DNA of 64,000 nucleotides, from positions 248,001 through 312,000 of the forward strand of contig NZ_JAAOIX010000004.1 in the NCBI RefSeq assembly GCF_011440395.1. The letters are read 5' to 3'. This DNA comes from Pseudomaricurvus alcaniphilus (GTDB taxonomy: Bacteria > Pseudomonadota > Gammaproteobacteria > Pseudomonadales > Cellvibrionaceae). The position numbers and the translations under genes were made by a program. Positions 7,780 to 15,848 of the stretch are shown here, one piece after another (position 1 is the first letter of the stretch; each line of letters starts with the position of its first letter). Below the pieces are notes generated by a model. The model was not told the DNA's origin. It ran no database searches and worked only from the letters and a program-made list of their open reading frames with translations.

Positions 7780-9252
7780 CTATCCACCCGCCAGGGTTTC
7801 CGGCTTCAGAAGGTCGTCCAGTTGCTGCTTTGACAGCAGGCCCCGCTCCAGCACCAGGTCGTAGACCCGGCGATTGTCCAGCAGCGCGGTGCGGGCAATA
7901 TCGGTGGCATTGCCATAGCCGATGTGCGGGTTGAGCGCGGTGACCAGGCCGATGGAGTCTTCCACCTGGGCGCGCAGGCGCTCGGCGTTGGCGCTGATGC
8001 CGCGCACACAGCGCTGGTCCAGCACCACGCAGGCCCGGGTCAGGTGGGTGATGCTTTTAAACAGACTGTGGGCAATGATCGGTTCGAAGGCGTTGAGCTG
8101 CAACTGGCCGGCTTCGGCGGCAAAACTTACCGTGAGGTCATTGCCGATCACTTCAAACGCCACCTGGTTGACCACTTCCGGAATCACCGGGTTGACCTTG
8201 CCCGGCATAATGCTGGAGCCGGCCTGCATCGGCGGCAGGTTGATTTCGTTGAGACCGGCGCGGGGGCCGCTGGACAACAGGCGCAGGTCGTTGCAGGTTT
8301 TCGACAGCTTGATAGCGACTCGTTTCAGCACCCCGGACAACTGCACAAAAGCGCCGCAATCCTGGGTGGCCTCGATCAGGTTGGGGGCGGTGCACAGCGG
8401 CAGGCCGGTGATGCGATTGAGGTGGCGGCAGACCCGCTCGGCATACTGCGGGTGGGCATTGAGGCCGGTGCCGATGGCGGTGCCGCCCAGGTTGATCTCC
8501 TGCACCAGGCCGATGGCCTCGCTCACTCGCATTCGATCTTCCGCCAGCATGTCACAGTAGGTGCTGAACTCCTGCCCTAAAGTCATGGGCACCGCATCTT
8601 GCAGTTGGGTGCGACCCATCTTGATCACCGAGCGAAACTCTGTGACTTTGGCGGCAAAGGAACCGCGCAAATCGTCCATGGCCTGCTGCAGTTCCTGCAA
8701 GGCGAAACAGAGGGCGATCTTGATGGCGGTGGGATAGACGTCGTTGGTACTCTGCCCCAAATTGACGTGCTCGTTGGGGTGCAGTTGCTCGTAGGCGCCC
8801 TTGGCGTAACCCAGGTTTTCCAGGGCCAGGTTGGCGATCACCTCGTTGGCGTTCATATTGGTAGAGGTACCGGCCCCGCCCTGGATGACGTCCACCACAA
8901 ACTGGTCGTGGCAGTGCCCGGACCACAGCGCCTCACAGGCGGCAATAATGGCCTCGGCGCGGTTGCTGCTGAGCAGGCCCAACTCCCGGTTGGTGATCGC
9001 CGCCGCCTGCTTGATGGCGGCAATGGCCTTGATCAGGTGCGGGTACTGGGCCACGGCAATACCGCTGATAGGAAAATTTTCCAGTGCCCGCAGGGTGTTG
9101 ATGCCGTAGTAGGCCGAGGCCGGAATATCACGCTCGCCGAGCAGATCGTGCTCTTCGCGCACGGCTGCGGCGCTGCCCCCGGGAAGCACACTGGCGGAGT
9201 CGGTTTGCAGCAGCGGCTGGGCCACTGCCGGCTCTGGCTGATAATCGTTCAT
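7780..9252 (-). CDS. aspA: Aspartate ammonia-lyase (aspartase)
   Basis: Converts L-aspartate to fumarate and ammonia in the cytoplasm. The 490-residue protein aligns along its length with class II fumarase/aspartase enzymes. It has the DLLGxRDIPASAYYG start, GGAGTSTNMNANEV, GQSTNDVYPT, MGRTQLQDAVPMTLGQEF and the catalytic-loop signature GSSIMPGKVNP. The ATNLIEATxDCGA-type segment (here APNLIEATQDCGA) favours aspartase over fumarase. About 35 extra residues precede the core. Its ATG overlaps the stop of the upstream oxidase by one base (TAATG), so it is the last gene of the ten-gene operon. This suggests aspartate is an end product of the pathway. Confidence 0.9.
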   Translation of the reverse strand: MNDYQPEPAVAQPLLQTDSASVLPGGSAAAVREEHDLLGERDIPASAYYGINTLRALENFPISGIAVAQYPHLIKAIAAIKQAAAITNRELGLLSSNRAEAIIAACEALWSGHCHDQFVVDVIQGGAGTSTNMNANEVIANLALENLGYAKGAYEQLHPNEHVNLGQSTNDVYPTAIKIALCFALQELQQAMDDLRGSFAAKVTEFRSVIKMGRTQLQDAVPMTLGQEFSTYCDMLAEDRMRVSEAIGLVQEINLGGTAIGTGLNAHPQYAERVCRHLNRITGLPLCTAPNLIEATQDCGAFVQLSGVLKRVAIKLSKTCNDLRLLSSGPRAGLNEINLPPMQAGSSIMPGKVNPVIPEVVNQVAFEVIGNDLTVSFAAEAGQLQLNAFEPIIAHSLFKSITHLTRACVVLDQRCVRGISANAERLRAQVEDSIGLVTALNPHIGYGNATDIARTALLDNRRVYDLVLERGLLSKQQLDDLLKPETLAGG

Positions 9253-10394
9253 TAACCTACCTCGGGGCTAAAGCGGGACGGCCGGTAGGGTTCCAGGTCG
9301 ATACTGGTTTGCCCGCTGGCAATTAACTCGGCCATGGTTTCCCCCACGCCGGGGCCAATCTGGAAGCCGGCGCCGGAAAAACCAAAGGCGTAATACAAGC
9401 CGGCCGCGACCGCGCTCGGACCCATGATCGGCTGCCAGTCCGGCAGGTAGCCCTCGGTGCCACTCCACACCCGAATCAACCGCAGTTGACCCAGCCCCGG
9501 CGCCAGGCGGCGGATCTGCTGCAACTGCGAGAGGGTGTTTTGCGGCCGCACATGGGTGCGACAGGTATTGGGAAAGCCCGGCGCCCGGGTGCTGCCGCCA
9601 ATAATGACGTTGCCCCGCTCGATCTGGCGAAAGTAGACGGTTTCTTTTTCTTCAGTGGTGAACACCCCCACCGACGGCTTGATGCAGTAGGGTACCGGCT
9701 CGGTCACCGACATATTGGGGCCAAAGCTGGTCAGCGGTGCGGTCTCGCGAAACTGGGAGGCCAGCTCGTTGCCCCAGGCGCCGGTGGTAATGAGCACGTT
9801 GGGCGCGGTATAGACTGTGCCCGCCTCGGACAATACCTGGAAATCCTCGCCCACTTTTTCCACCAGGATAATGCGGGTATTTTCCTCGATGCGAGCCCCG
9901 AGGCGCTGGGCGGCGCGGGCGAACGCCGGCGACACCAGGCGCGGATTGGCGTGGCCGTCCAGCGCCGAGTAGGAACCGGCCAGCACCTCCGGGCCGAGAA
10001 ACGGGAAGCGCTTGTGGATCGCCGGCGCACTCAGCAACTCCAGCTCCAGCCCCAACTCTTTGGCGTCGCGAGCGTAGCTTTCCATGCGCTCCACCATTTC
10101 GCTGCGGTCGCGGTAGCAAACTCGCATATGCCCGCCCTGGATGTATTCCACATCGGTATCCAGCAGTTCCTTCGCCCGGCGCCAGATAGCGCTGGCGCGA
10201 TTGGCCAGTGGCAGTTGATAGAGCGGCCGCCCCTGGCGCCGCACGTTGCCGAAATTTGTGCCACTGGCATGCTGGCCGATCAGGTCGCGCTCCAGCAAGG
10301 TGACCGAGAGACCGCGCTGGCGCAAAAACAGCGCCGCGGAACTGCCCATAATGCCACCGCCGACAATAACTACATCGCTGGCTATTTGTTTCAC
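9252..10394 (-). CDS. FAD-dependent oxidoreductase, HcnC/opine-oxidase-B-like
   Basis: The 380-residue DAO-fold flavoprotein is the catalytic subunit of a three-part dehydrogenase of the hydrogen cyanide synthase, opine oxidase and D-hydroxyproline dehydrogenase group. The FAD-binding GGGIMGSSAALFL lies near the N-terminus, and a C-terminal GFSGAGFQIGPGVGE segment is typical of DAO enzymes. I choose the GTG at 10394 because it overlaps the upstream TGA (GTGA) and places the dinucleotide fold right at the start; the frame is open for another 20 codons upstream. It would oxidise a secondary amine or N-substituted amino acid. Subunit order matches HcnABC. Confidence 0.85.
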   Translation of the reverse strand: MKQIASDVVIVGGGIMGSSAALFLRQRGLSVTLLERDLIGQHASGTNFGNVRRQGRPLYQLPLANRASAIWRRAKELLDTDVEYIQGGHMRVCYRDRSEMVERMESYARDAKELGLELELLSAPAIHKRFPFLGPEVLAGSYSALDGHANPRLVSPAFARAAQRLGARIEENTRIILVEKVGEDFQVLSEAGTVYTAPNVLITTGAWGNELASQFRETAPLTSFGPNMSVTEPVPYCIKPSVGVFTTEEKETVYFRQIERGNVIIGGSTRAPGFPNTCRTHVRPQNTLSQLQQIRRLAPGLGQLRLIRVWSGTEGYLPDWQPIMGPSAVAAGLYYAFGFSGAGFQIGPGVGETMAELIASGQTSIDLEPYRPSRFSPEVG

Positions 10395-11845
10395 AGGCCG
10401 GCCTCCGCTGGCTTCAATACCGGATCCACACCCTCTGCCGACACCTCCAGCCAATCCTCCGGCGCCACCTCAACCAGTGCCAGCGGCAGCGGCTTGACCG
10501 GTGCCTGGGCGCGCAAGCGACCGGCGCTGCAGATATCACCGTCGGTGGCCGCAGCGATCACTTCCGCCCCGGCGTTGGCGCAGTAGCGGCCCTGGCAGCG
10601 GCCCATACCGACGCGGCTGAAAGCCTTGGCGCGGTTGGCTTCGCTGGCGCCGGTCAGGGCGATGGTGCTGCGCATTTCGCCAACCGTAACGACTTCACAG
10701 CGACACAACACCGTTGCATCCGCCAGCTGCGCCGCCAACTGGTGCGGCCAGGGAAAGGCCTTGGCCAGGCCCCGGGCAAAGCGCTCCAGTTGCCCTAGTT
10801 GCTGTTGCAAGCGGGCCACCCGCTGGCTGTCCACGGCCTGGCCCCGGTCCGCCAGCAGCGCCAGCGCCGCCAGCTCACCGCTGGCTTCCGCCGCGTCGGC
10901 ACCCCGAATGCGGGCGCCGTCGCCGGCCAGGTAAATATCTGCCACTGTGCTGCGGCCATCCCGATCGATGCGCGGCAACCACTGCCGGGTGGACGCATCA
11001 AAATCAAACTGGCAGCGCGCCAGGTCCGCCAACTGGGTTTCCGGGCGCAGGTGATAGCCCATGGCCACGGCGTCGCAATGCAGCTGCTTTTCCCGCCCGC
11101 GACCATCGCGAAAGCGCACGGCGGAGACGCCTGCGGCGGCATCGCCCTCGATCGCCAGCGGTTCAACCCCGCTGTAGACCGGCACCCCTTTGAGGTACAG
11201 CGAGGCGGTCAGGCCGAGGCCGTGGTACAGCGCCCGGGGATTGGCCAGCAGGTCCGGCAGCGCCGCGACCCGCCGGTAAAACGGCGAGGTATCCAGCACC
11301 CCGGCCACCCTGGCGCCGGCTTTGGCATACTGCGCCGCCACCAGGTACAGCAGCGGCCCGGTTCCCATAAACACCACTTCGGCACCGATGGCACAGGCCT
11401 GGGCCTTGAGCGCAATTTGCGCCCCGCCGAGGCTGTAGCAGCCGCTGTAGTTCCAGCCCGGCACCGGCAACAGCCGGTCGGTGGCGCCGCTGCAGATCAC
11501 CAGTGACGAAAATTCCACGCTGCACTGCTGCGCACCGCGCACCACAAAAATGCGGTTGCCCGCCAGGTTCCAGATAAGGCTTTCAGGCCAGTAATCAAAC
11601 CGCCCCTGCAAACCGTCAAAGCTTTTGTGCAGCCGGGTCGCCTTGGCCGCTTCCGAGCCGTACAACTGCTCCGCACTGCGCGTAAAATTATCCGGCTGGC
11701 GGCGATAGATCTGGCCACCGCTGCGGGCACTTTCATCAATTACTAACGGCCTGATACCGGCCTTGACCAGGGCTTCGACACAGCGACTACCCGCCGGTCC
11801 CGCCCCCACCACGACGACGCGAGGCTCTACTGCTGCTGCGGCCAT
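10391..11845 (-). CDS. NAD(P)/FAD-binding oxidoreductase with BFD-like cluster, HcnB-like
   Basis: The 484-residue second subunit of the HcnABC-type dehydrogenase. It opens with the Rossmann motif VVVVGAGPAGSRCVEAL, has a second nucleotide-binding segment around FMGTGPLLYLVA and a YLAGDGARIRGADAA FAD motif. It ends in a BFD-like [2Fe-2S] domain with Cys pairs CRC and CQGRYC about 38 residues apart. The ATG at 11845 has a clear GGAG site; the longer frame back to 11965 is antisense-like and rejected. The gene overlaps the ferredoxin-like subunit by 19 bases and the HcnC-like gene by four. Electron transfer between subunits is inferred from the family. Confidence 0.87.
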   Translation of the reverse strand: MAAAAVEPRVVVVGAGPAGSRCVEALVKAGIRPLVIDESARSGGQIYRRQPDNFTRSAEQLYGSEAAKATRLHKSFDGLQGRFDYWPESLIWNLAGNRIFVVRGAQQCSVEFSSLVICSGATDRLLPVPGWNYSGCYSLGGAQIALKAQACAIGAEVVFMGTGPLLYLVAAQYAKAGARVAGVLDTSPFYRRVAALPDLLANPRALYHGLGLTASLYLKGVPVYSGVEPLAIEGDAAAGVSAVRFRDGRGREKQLHCDAVAMGYHLRPETQLADLARCQFDFDASTRQWLPRIDRDGRSTVADIYLAGDGARIRGADAAEASGELAALALLADRGQAVDSQRVARLQQQLGQLERFARGLAKAFPWPHQLAAQLADATVLCRCEVVTVGEMRSTIALTGASEANRAKAFSRVGMGRCQGRYCANAGAEVIAAATDGDICSAGRLRAQAPVKPLPLALVEVAPEDWLEVSAEGVDPVLKPAEAGL

Positions 11846-12135
11846 GAGATCTCCAGTTGCGTGGTGACAATGCGCATATTCTCTGCCACGGTGGTGCTGC
11901 AGGCGCGTAAACGAGCGCCCTCTTCCGTGCGCACCCAGCAGTCCTGGCAGGCGCCCATCAGGCAAAACCCGGCCCGTTCAGCGTCGCCAAATTCCGAGGT
12001 GCGCAGCCGGTTGCTGTGCTGCAACAGCGCCACCAGCAGAGTATCGCCTTGCAAGGCGACAGCCGGCTCGCCGTCGATGTACAGCTGCACCTCAGGGCGC
12101 CGGGTTTCCCCGAGGCGGACAAAGCGTTTGCTCAT
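11827..12135 (-). CDS. Small [2Fe-2S] ferredoxin-like subunit, HcnA-like
   Basis: A 102-residue electron-transfer subunit. The cluster ligands are visible in CLMGACQDCW, with a further Cys about a dozen residues later (RLRAC), as in the HcnA/OoxA-type small subunits and the N-terminal domain of heterotetrameric sarcosine oxidase alpha. The ATG at 12135 has a GGAGGTG ribosome site and overlaps the TGA of the ABC ATPase gene by one base. This directly ties the transporter to the oxidase in one transcript and supports the idea that the imported compound is the oxidase substrate. Confidence 0.86.
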   Translation of the reverse strand: MSKRFVRLGETRRPEVQLYIDGEPAVALQGDTLLVALLQHSNRLRTSEFGDAERAGFCLMGACQDCWVRTEEGARLRACSTTVAENMRIVTTQLEISWPQQQ

Positions 12136-13973
12136 CAGCCGGCACCTCCGGCGACGCATTTCAAAGGGGGGATTTCCAGTTCTCTCAACTCCTGCTCGCC
12201 GTGATGGCAGAGGACTTCGTTGCCACGCTGCATTTGCACCCGCGGCGGCGGCAGGCGATTACAGCGCCCGTCAATACGCACCGGGCAGCGCTCCAGAAAG
12301 TGACACAGCTCCAGCGATTTGACGGACCGGCCGATCTCGGGCAGGGCCGGCCGCTGCGCCACTCGCTCCAACCAGCCCTGTTGCAACTCCGGCACCGAGG
12401 CAATCAGCAGGTCGGTATAGGGGTGAAACGGCGGCTTGACGAAATGTTCGCGGCGACCGTACTCCACTTTCTGGCCACTGTAGAGCACCAGAATCTCATC
12501 GCACATGGAGCGCACCGTGGAAATATCGTGGCTGATAAACACCAGCGACAAATTCAGCTTACTGCGCAGCTCGGTGAGCAGATCGAGAATGGCGGCCCCC
12601 ACCACGGTGTCCAGGGCCGAGGTCACCTCGTCGCAGAGAATCAAATCCGGCTCCGCCGCCAGCGCCCGCGCCAGGTTGATGCGCTGTTTCTGGCCGCCGG
12701 AAAGTTCGCTGCAGGGGCGCCCGGCCAGGTTGGCCGGCAGCTGCACCAGTTCCAGCAACTCGGCAATGCGCTGCTGCTTTTTGGCGCCGCGGTAACCGTG
12801 GTAAAACGTCAGCGGGCGGCCCAGGATACGGGCGATGGTGTGGGCCGGATTGAGCGCGGTATCGGCGTTCTGGAACACGATCTGGATGCGGCGAAACTGC
12901 TCGCGACTGCGCCCCTTGAGCGTGGGTGGCAAGACCTCGCCATCGAACAGTACCTGGCCGGCGGCCGGCCCCAGCAGACCGGCAATGACCCGCGCCAGGG
13001 TCGACTTGCCGGAGCCGGATTCACCGATCACCCCCAGGGTAGCACCGCGCTGCAGGGACACATTGATATCGCTGAGAATGGGCACGGCCGGCTGCCCCTG
13101 GCGGTCGATCTTGCCGTAACCGGCCAGCAGGTTGCGCACTTCCAGCAGCGGCGGCACCGCACTGTCCAGCTCGGGACCGTGGCGTTGTGGCTGGCGGGCG
13201 GCGGCCATCAGGGTGCGAGTATACTCGTCCCGGGGGGCATCCAGCACCTGCGCGGTGGCCCCCTGCTCGCGAATGGCGCCCTTGTTCAGCACCACCACCT
13301 GGTCCGCCATTTGCGCCACCACCGCAAGGTCGTGGGAGACGTATACCGCGGTGATATTGCGCTCCTGCACCACCTTTTTAAACGCTCGCAGCACGTCGAT
13401 CTGGGTGGTCACATCCAGCGCGGTGGTGGGCTCGTCAAAGATCACCAGCTCCGGATCGGAGATCAGCGCCATGGCTGCCATCAAGCGCTGCAACTGGCCG
13501 CCGGAAACCTGGTGCGGGTAGCGGCTGCCGATGCTGTCCGGCTCCGGCAGGGCCAGCGCGCGGAACAACTCTACCGCCTTCTTTTGCGCCTGCTGGCGCG
13601 GCATCAGGTGGTGGATCGCCGCCACTTCGGTGACCTGGTCCATAATGGTCCGGGACGGGTTGAACGAGGCCGCGGCACTTTGCGCCACGTAGGACACCCG
13701 CCGGCCGCGCAGCTGCCCCAGCTGCTCGCGGCTGAGATCCATCACCTCGGTCGCGCCGATGCGGATAGAGCCGGACTCAAGCCGGCAGCCACCGCGGGCG
13801 TAACCCATCAGGGACAGGGCAATAGTGGTCTTGCCGGAACCGGACTCACCGATCAGGGCCAGCACCTGGCCCTTGTCGATGGCAAAGCTTACGTCGTCGA
13901 CAATGGTAATGGTGCCGCCCGTGTCGGTCTCGGCCACCACCTGTAACTGCTGTACCTCAACATGTGCACTCAC
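12135..13973 (-). CDS. Fused double ATPase of a peptide/opine-type ABC importer
   Basis: The 612-residue protein contains both ATP-binding domains of a Dpp/Opp-type importer in one chain. The first half has Walker A GESGSGKTT near residue 41 and signature VSGGQLQRL; the second half repeats these as GESGSGKST near residue 315 and LSGGQKQRINLARAL. The C-terminal Cys-rich oligopeptide-transporter segment (CHFLERCPVR) is present. It starts at a GTG (13973) preceded by GGAGGTG, one base after the permease stop. In E. coli DppD and DppF are separate; fused versions occur in several importers for peptides, opines and glutathione. Confidence 0.92.
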   Translation of the reverse strand: MSAHVEVQQLQVVAETDTGGTITIVDDVSFAIDKGQVLALIGESGSGKTTIALSLMGYARGGCRLESGSIRIGATEVMDLSREQLGQLRGRRVSYVAQSAAASFNPSRTIMDQVTEVAAIHHLMPRQQAQKKAVELFRALALPEPDSIGSRYPHQVSGGQLQRLMAAMALISDPELVIFDEPTTALDVTTQIDVLRAFKKVVQERNITAVYVSHDLAVVAQMADQVVVLNKGAIREQGATAQVLDAPRDEYTRTLMAAARQPQRHGPELDSAVPPLLEVRNLLAGYGKIDRQGQPAVPILSDINVSLQRGATLGVIGESGSGKSTLARVIAGLLGPAAGQVLFDGEVLPPTLKGRSREQFRRIQIVFQNADTALNPAHTIARILGRPLTFYHGYRGAKKQQRIAELLELVQLPANLAGRPCSELSGGQKQRINLARALAAEPDLILCDEVTSALDTVVGAAILDLLTELRSKLNLSLVFISHDISTVRSMCDEILVLYSGQKVEYGRREHFVKPPFHPYTDLLIASVPELQQGWLERVAQRPALPEIGRSVKSLELCHFLERCPVRIDGRCNRLPPPRVQMQRGNEVLCHHGEQELRELEIPPLKCVAGGAG

Positions 13974-13974
13974 G

Positions 13975-14805
13975 TTACACCTCCCCGGCGGCGTGGCGAA
14001 TCTTGCCGCGCAGGCTGTCGATCAGCAGGTTGACGCCGATGGTAATGGTAGCGATGGCCAGCGCCGGCATCAGCACTGCCGGCGCCCCTTCGGCCAAACC
14101 GGATATGTTTTCCCGCACCAGCGAGCCGAGGTCGGCATCCGGCGGCTGCACCCCCAGGCCGAGGAAACTGAGGCTGCTCAACAGCAGCACCACGTAGACA
14201 AAGCGCAGACCGAAATCCGCCAGCATGGGGTGAATCATATTCGGCAACACCTCGACCCAGGCCAGGTACAGGCGCCCCTCGCCCCGGGCCCGGGCCACCA
14301 GTACAAACTCCATGGCGTTGAGGTTTACCGCCAGCGAGCGGGCGATGCGGTAACAGCCGGGGGTGTAGGCAATGCCGATAATCAGCAGTAACAGCAGCGC
14401 CGAGGAATCGAAAGCGGCGATCATCACCAGCGCGAAGATCTTGCTGGGGATAGAGATCAGCGCATCCATAAACCGGCTCAGGGTCTCGTCCAGCCAGCGC
14501 GGGCTGACAGCGGCAAACAGCCCCAGCGCGGTACCGGTGAGGCCGGCCAGCAGGGCCGCTACCAGGGCCAGGCCGATGGTAAAGCGGGCGCCGTGGAGAA
14601 TGCGGCTGAGCACATCCCGGCCGAGGTAATCGGTACCCAGAAGATAGGCGCCACCGGTGGGTTCGAACACATCGTAGGCGACGATTTCACCCACCGGGTG
14701 GGGGGCCAGCAGCGACCCGAACAGGGCCACAAACAGCCAGAACAGCACCAGCGCCAAACCGATCAGGCCGGTGGCGCTGGGCGGGCGAGTCAGGTTAAAC
14801 GGCAC
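13975..14805 (-). CDS. ABC transporter permease, DppC-like
   Basis: Inner-membrane permease of 276 residues with about six helices. The N-terminal helix and a following PHPVGEI segment precede the LLGTDYLGRDVLSRILHGAR motif that marks DppC/OppC permeases. The EAA-loop region is RARGEGRLYLAWVEVLPNM. It starts at GTG (14805) with a GGAG site eight bases upstream, four bases after the DppB-like stop. Confidence 0.92.
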   Translation of the reverse strand: MPFNLTRPPSATGLIGLALVLFWLFVALFGSLLAPHPVGEIVAYDVFEPTGGAYLLGTDYLGRDVLSRILHGARFTIGLALVAALLAGLTGTALGLFAAVSPRWLDETLSRFMDALISIPSKIFALVMIAAFDSSALLLLLIIGIAYTPGCYRIARSLAVNLNAMEFVLVARARGEGRLYLAWVEVLPNMIHPMLADFGLRFVYVVLLLSSLSFLGLGVQPPDADLGSLVRENISGLAEGAPAVLMPALAIATITIGVNLLIDSLRGKIRHAAGEV

Positions 14806-14809
14806 GAGT

Positions 14810-15760
14810 CTAGCTCCTCAATTTCGGGTTGGAGACGATGGCGCAGATGTCGGCGAACAACACCAGTACCAGGTAGGCGGCGCAGAAAATCATGGCGCAA
14901 GCCTGCAGCAGGGGCATGTCGCGGTTGGTCACCGCATCCACCATCAAACTGGCCACGCCCGGGTAGTTGAAAATCACCTCCACGATGATGACCCCGCCGA
15001 GCAGGTAGGACAGCCCCAGCGCCACCGCGTTGGCGATGGGGCCGATGGCGTTGGGCAGGGCGTGGCGCAGCACCACGCGACCGAGGCTGGCACCTTTCAG
15101 CACCGCCATTTCCACGTAGGGCTGGTTCAATTGATCGATCACCGCGGCCCGGGTCATGCGCGCCATTTGCGCCACCAGCACCAGGCACAGGGTCATTACC
15201 GGCATGGCGTAGGCGCTGAGGAACTCCCCCAGGCTGGCGTCGGGCGGGGCGTAGGACAGGGCGGAAAACCAGCGCAGCTTGACCGCAAACACCAGCACCG
15301 CCACGGTGGCCAACAGGAATTCCGGCACCGCCACCATACACAGGGTCAGGGTACTGAGCACACGATCGGTGCGCGAACCACTGTGCATGGCCGCGTAGAT
15401 ACCGAGAAACAGCGCCAGCGGCACCGCCACCAGGGTGGTAATGCCGGCCAGCACCAGGGATTTCGGCAACCGCGTGGCCACCAGCTCGGCCACCGGCATA
15501 TCGTTGGCCAGTGAGATACCCGGGTCGCCGGTGAGCAGACCGCCGAGCCAGTGCACATAGCGAATATGGCCCGGTTGATCCAGCCCCAGCGCGGAGCGCA
15601 GCGCCGCCACCGCTTCCGGGGTGGCGCTCTGCCCCAACATGGCCTGGGCGGCATCACCGGGCAACAGGCTGGAAATAAAGAACACCACCGCGGACACCAA
15701 CAGTAACGTCAACAAGGCCGCACCGATGCGCTTGCCCAGTAACAACAGCAATTGATTCAT
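14810..15760 (-). CDS. ABC transporter permease, DppB-like
   Basis: Inner-membrane permease of 316 residues, partner of the DppC-like protein. The N-terminal helix, the FFISSLLPGDAAQAMLG segment and the later ARMTRAAVIDQLNQPYV loop are characteristic of DppB/OppB. Its ribosome site (GAGGTAAGC) lies inside the last unit of the 15-bp tandem repeat that fills the gap after the binding-protein gene, so copy number could influence its translation. Confidence 0.92.
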   Translation of the reverse strand: MNQLLLLLGKRIGAALLTLLLVSAVVFFISSLLPGDAAQAMLGQSATPEAVAALRSALGLDQPGHIRYVHWLGGLLTGDPGISLANDMPVAELVATRLPKSLVLAGITTLVAVPLALFLGIYAAMHSGSRTDRVLSTLTLCMVAVPEFLLATVAVLVFAVKLRWFSALSYAPPDASLGEFLSAYAMPVMTLCLVLVAQMARMTRAAVIDQLNQPYVEMAVLKGASLGRVVLRHALPNAIGPIANAVALGLSYLLGGVIIVEVIFNYPGVASLMVDAVTNRDMPLLQACAMIFCAAYLVLVLFADICAIVSNPKLRS

Positions 15761-15765
15761 AGTGC

Positions 15766-15840
15766 GCTTACCTCAACCATGCTTACTTCAACCGTGCTTA
15801 CTTCAACCGTGCTTACATCAACGGTGCTTGCCTGAAACGT
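15766..15840. repeat. Five 15-bp tandem units after a stop codon (locus 1)
   Basis: Units of the form GCTTACTTCAACCGT at 15766, 15781, 15796, 15811 and 15826 (plus-strand reading). Two are identical and the rest differ by one to six bases. They lie between the binding-protein stop and the DppB-like start, and each unit read on the minus strand contains TGA and TAA triplets. Confidence 0.8.
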
Positions 15841-15848
15841 CGTCCGGC

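Noticed and set aside
12201-13946. A 581-codon open frame on the plus strand, antisense to the double ATPase gene
   Set aside because: It mirrors a GC-rich, strongly conserved ABC ATPase gene; its product is Gln/His/Arg-rich with no domain. Such long antisense frames are a codon-bias effect.
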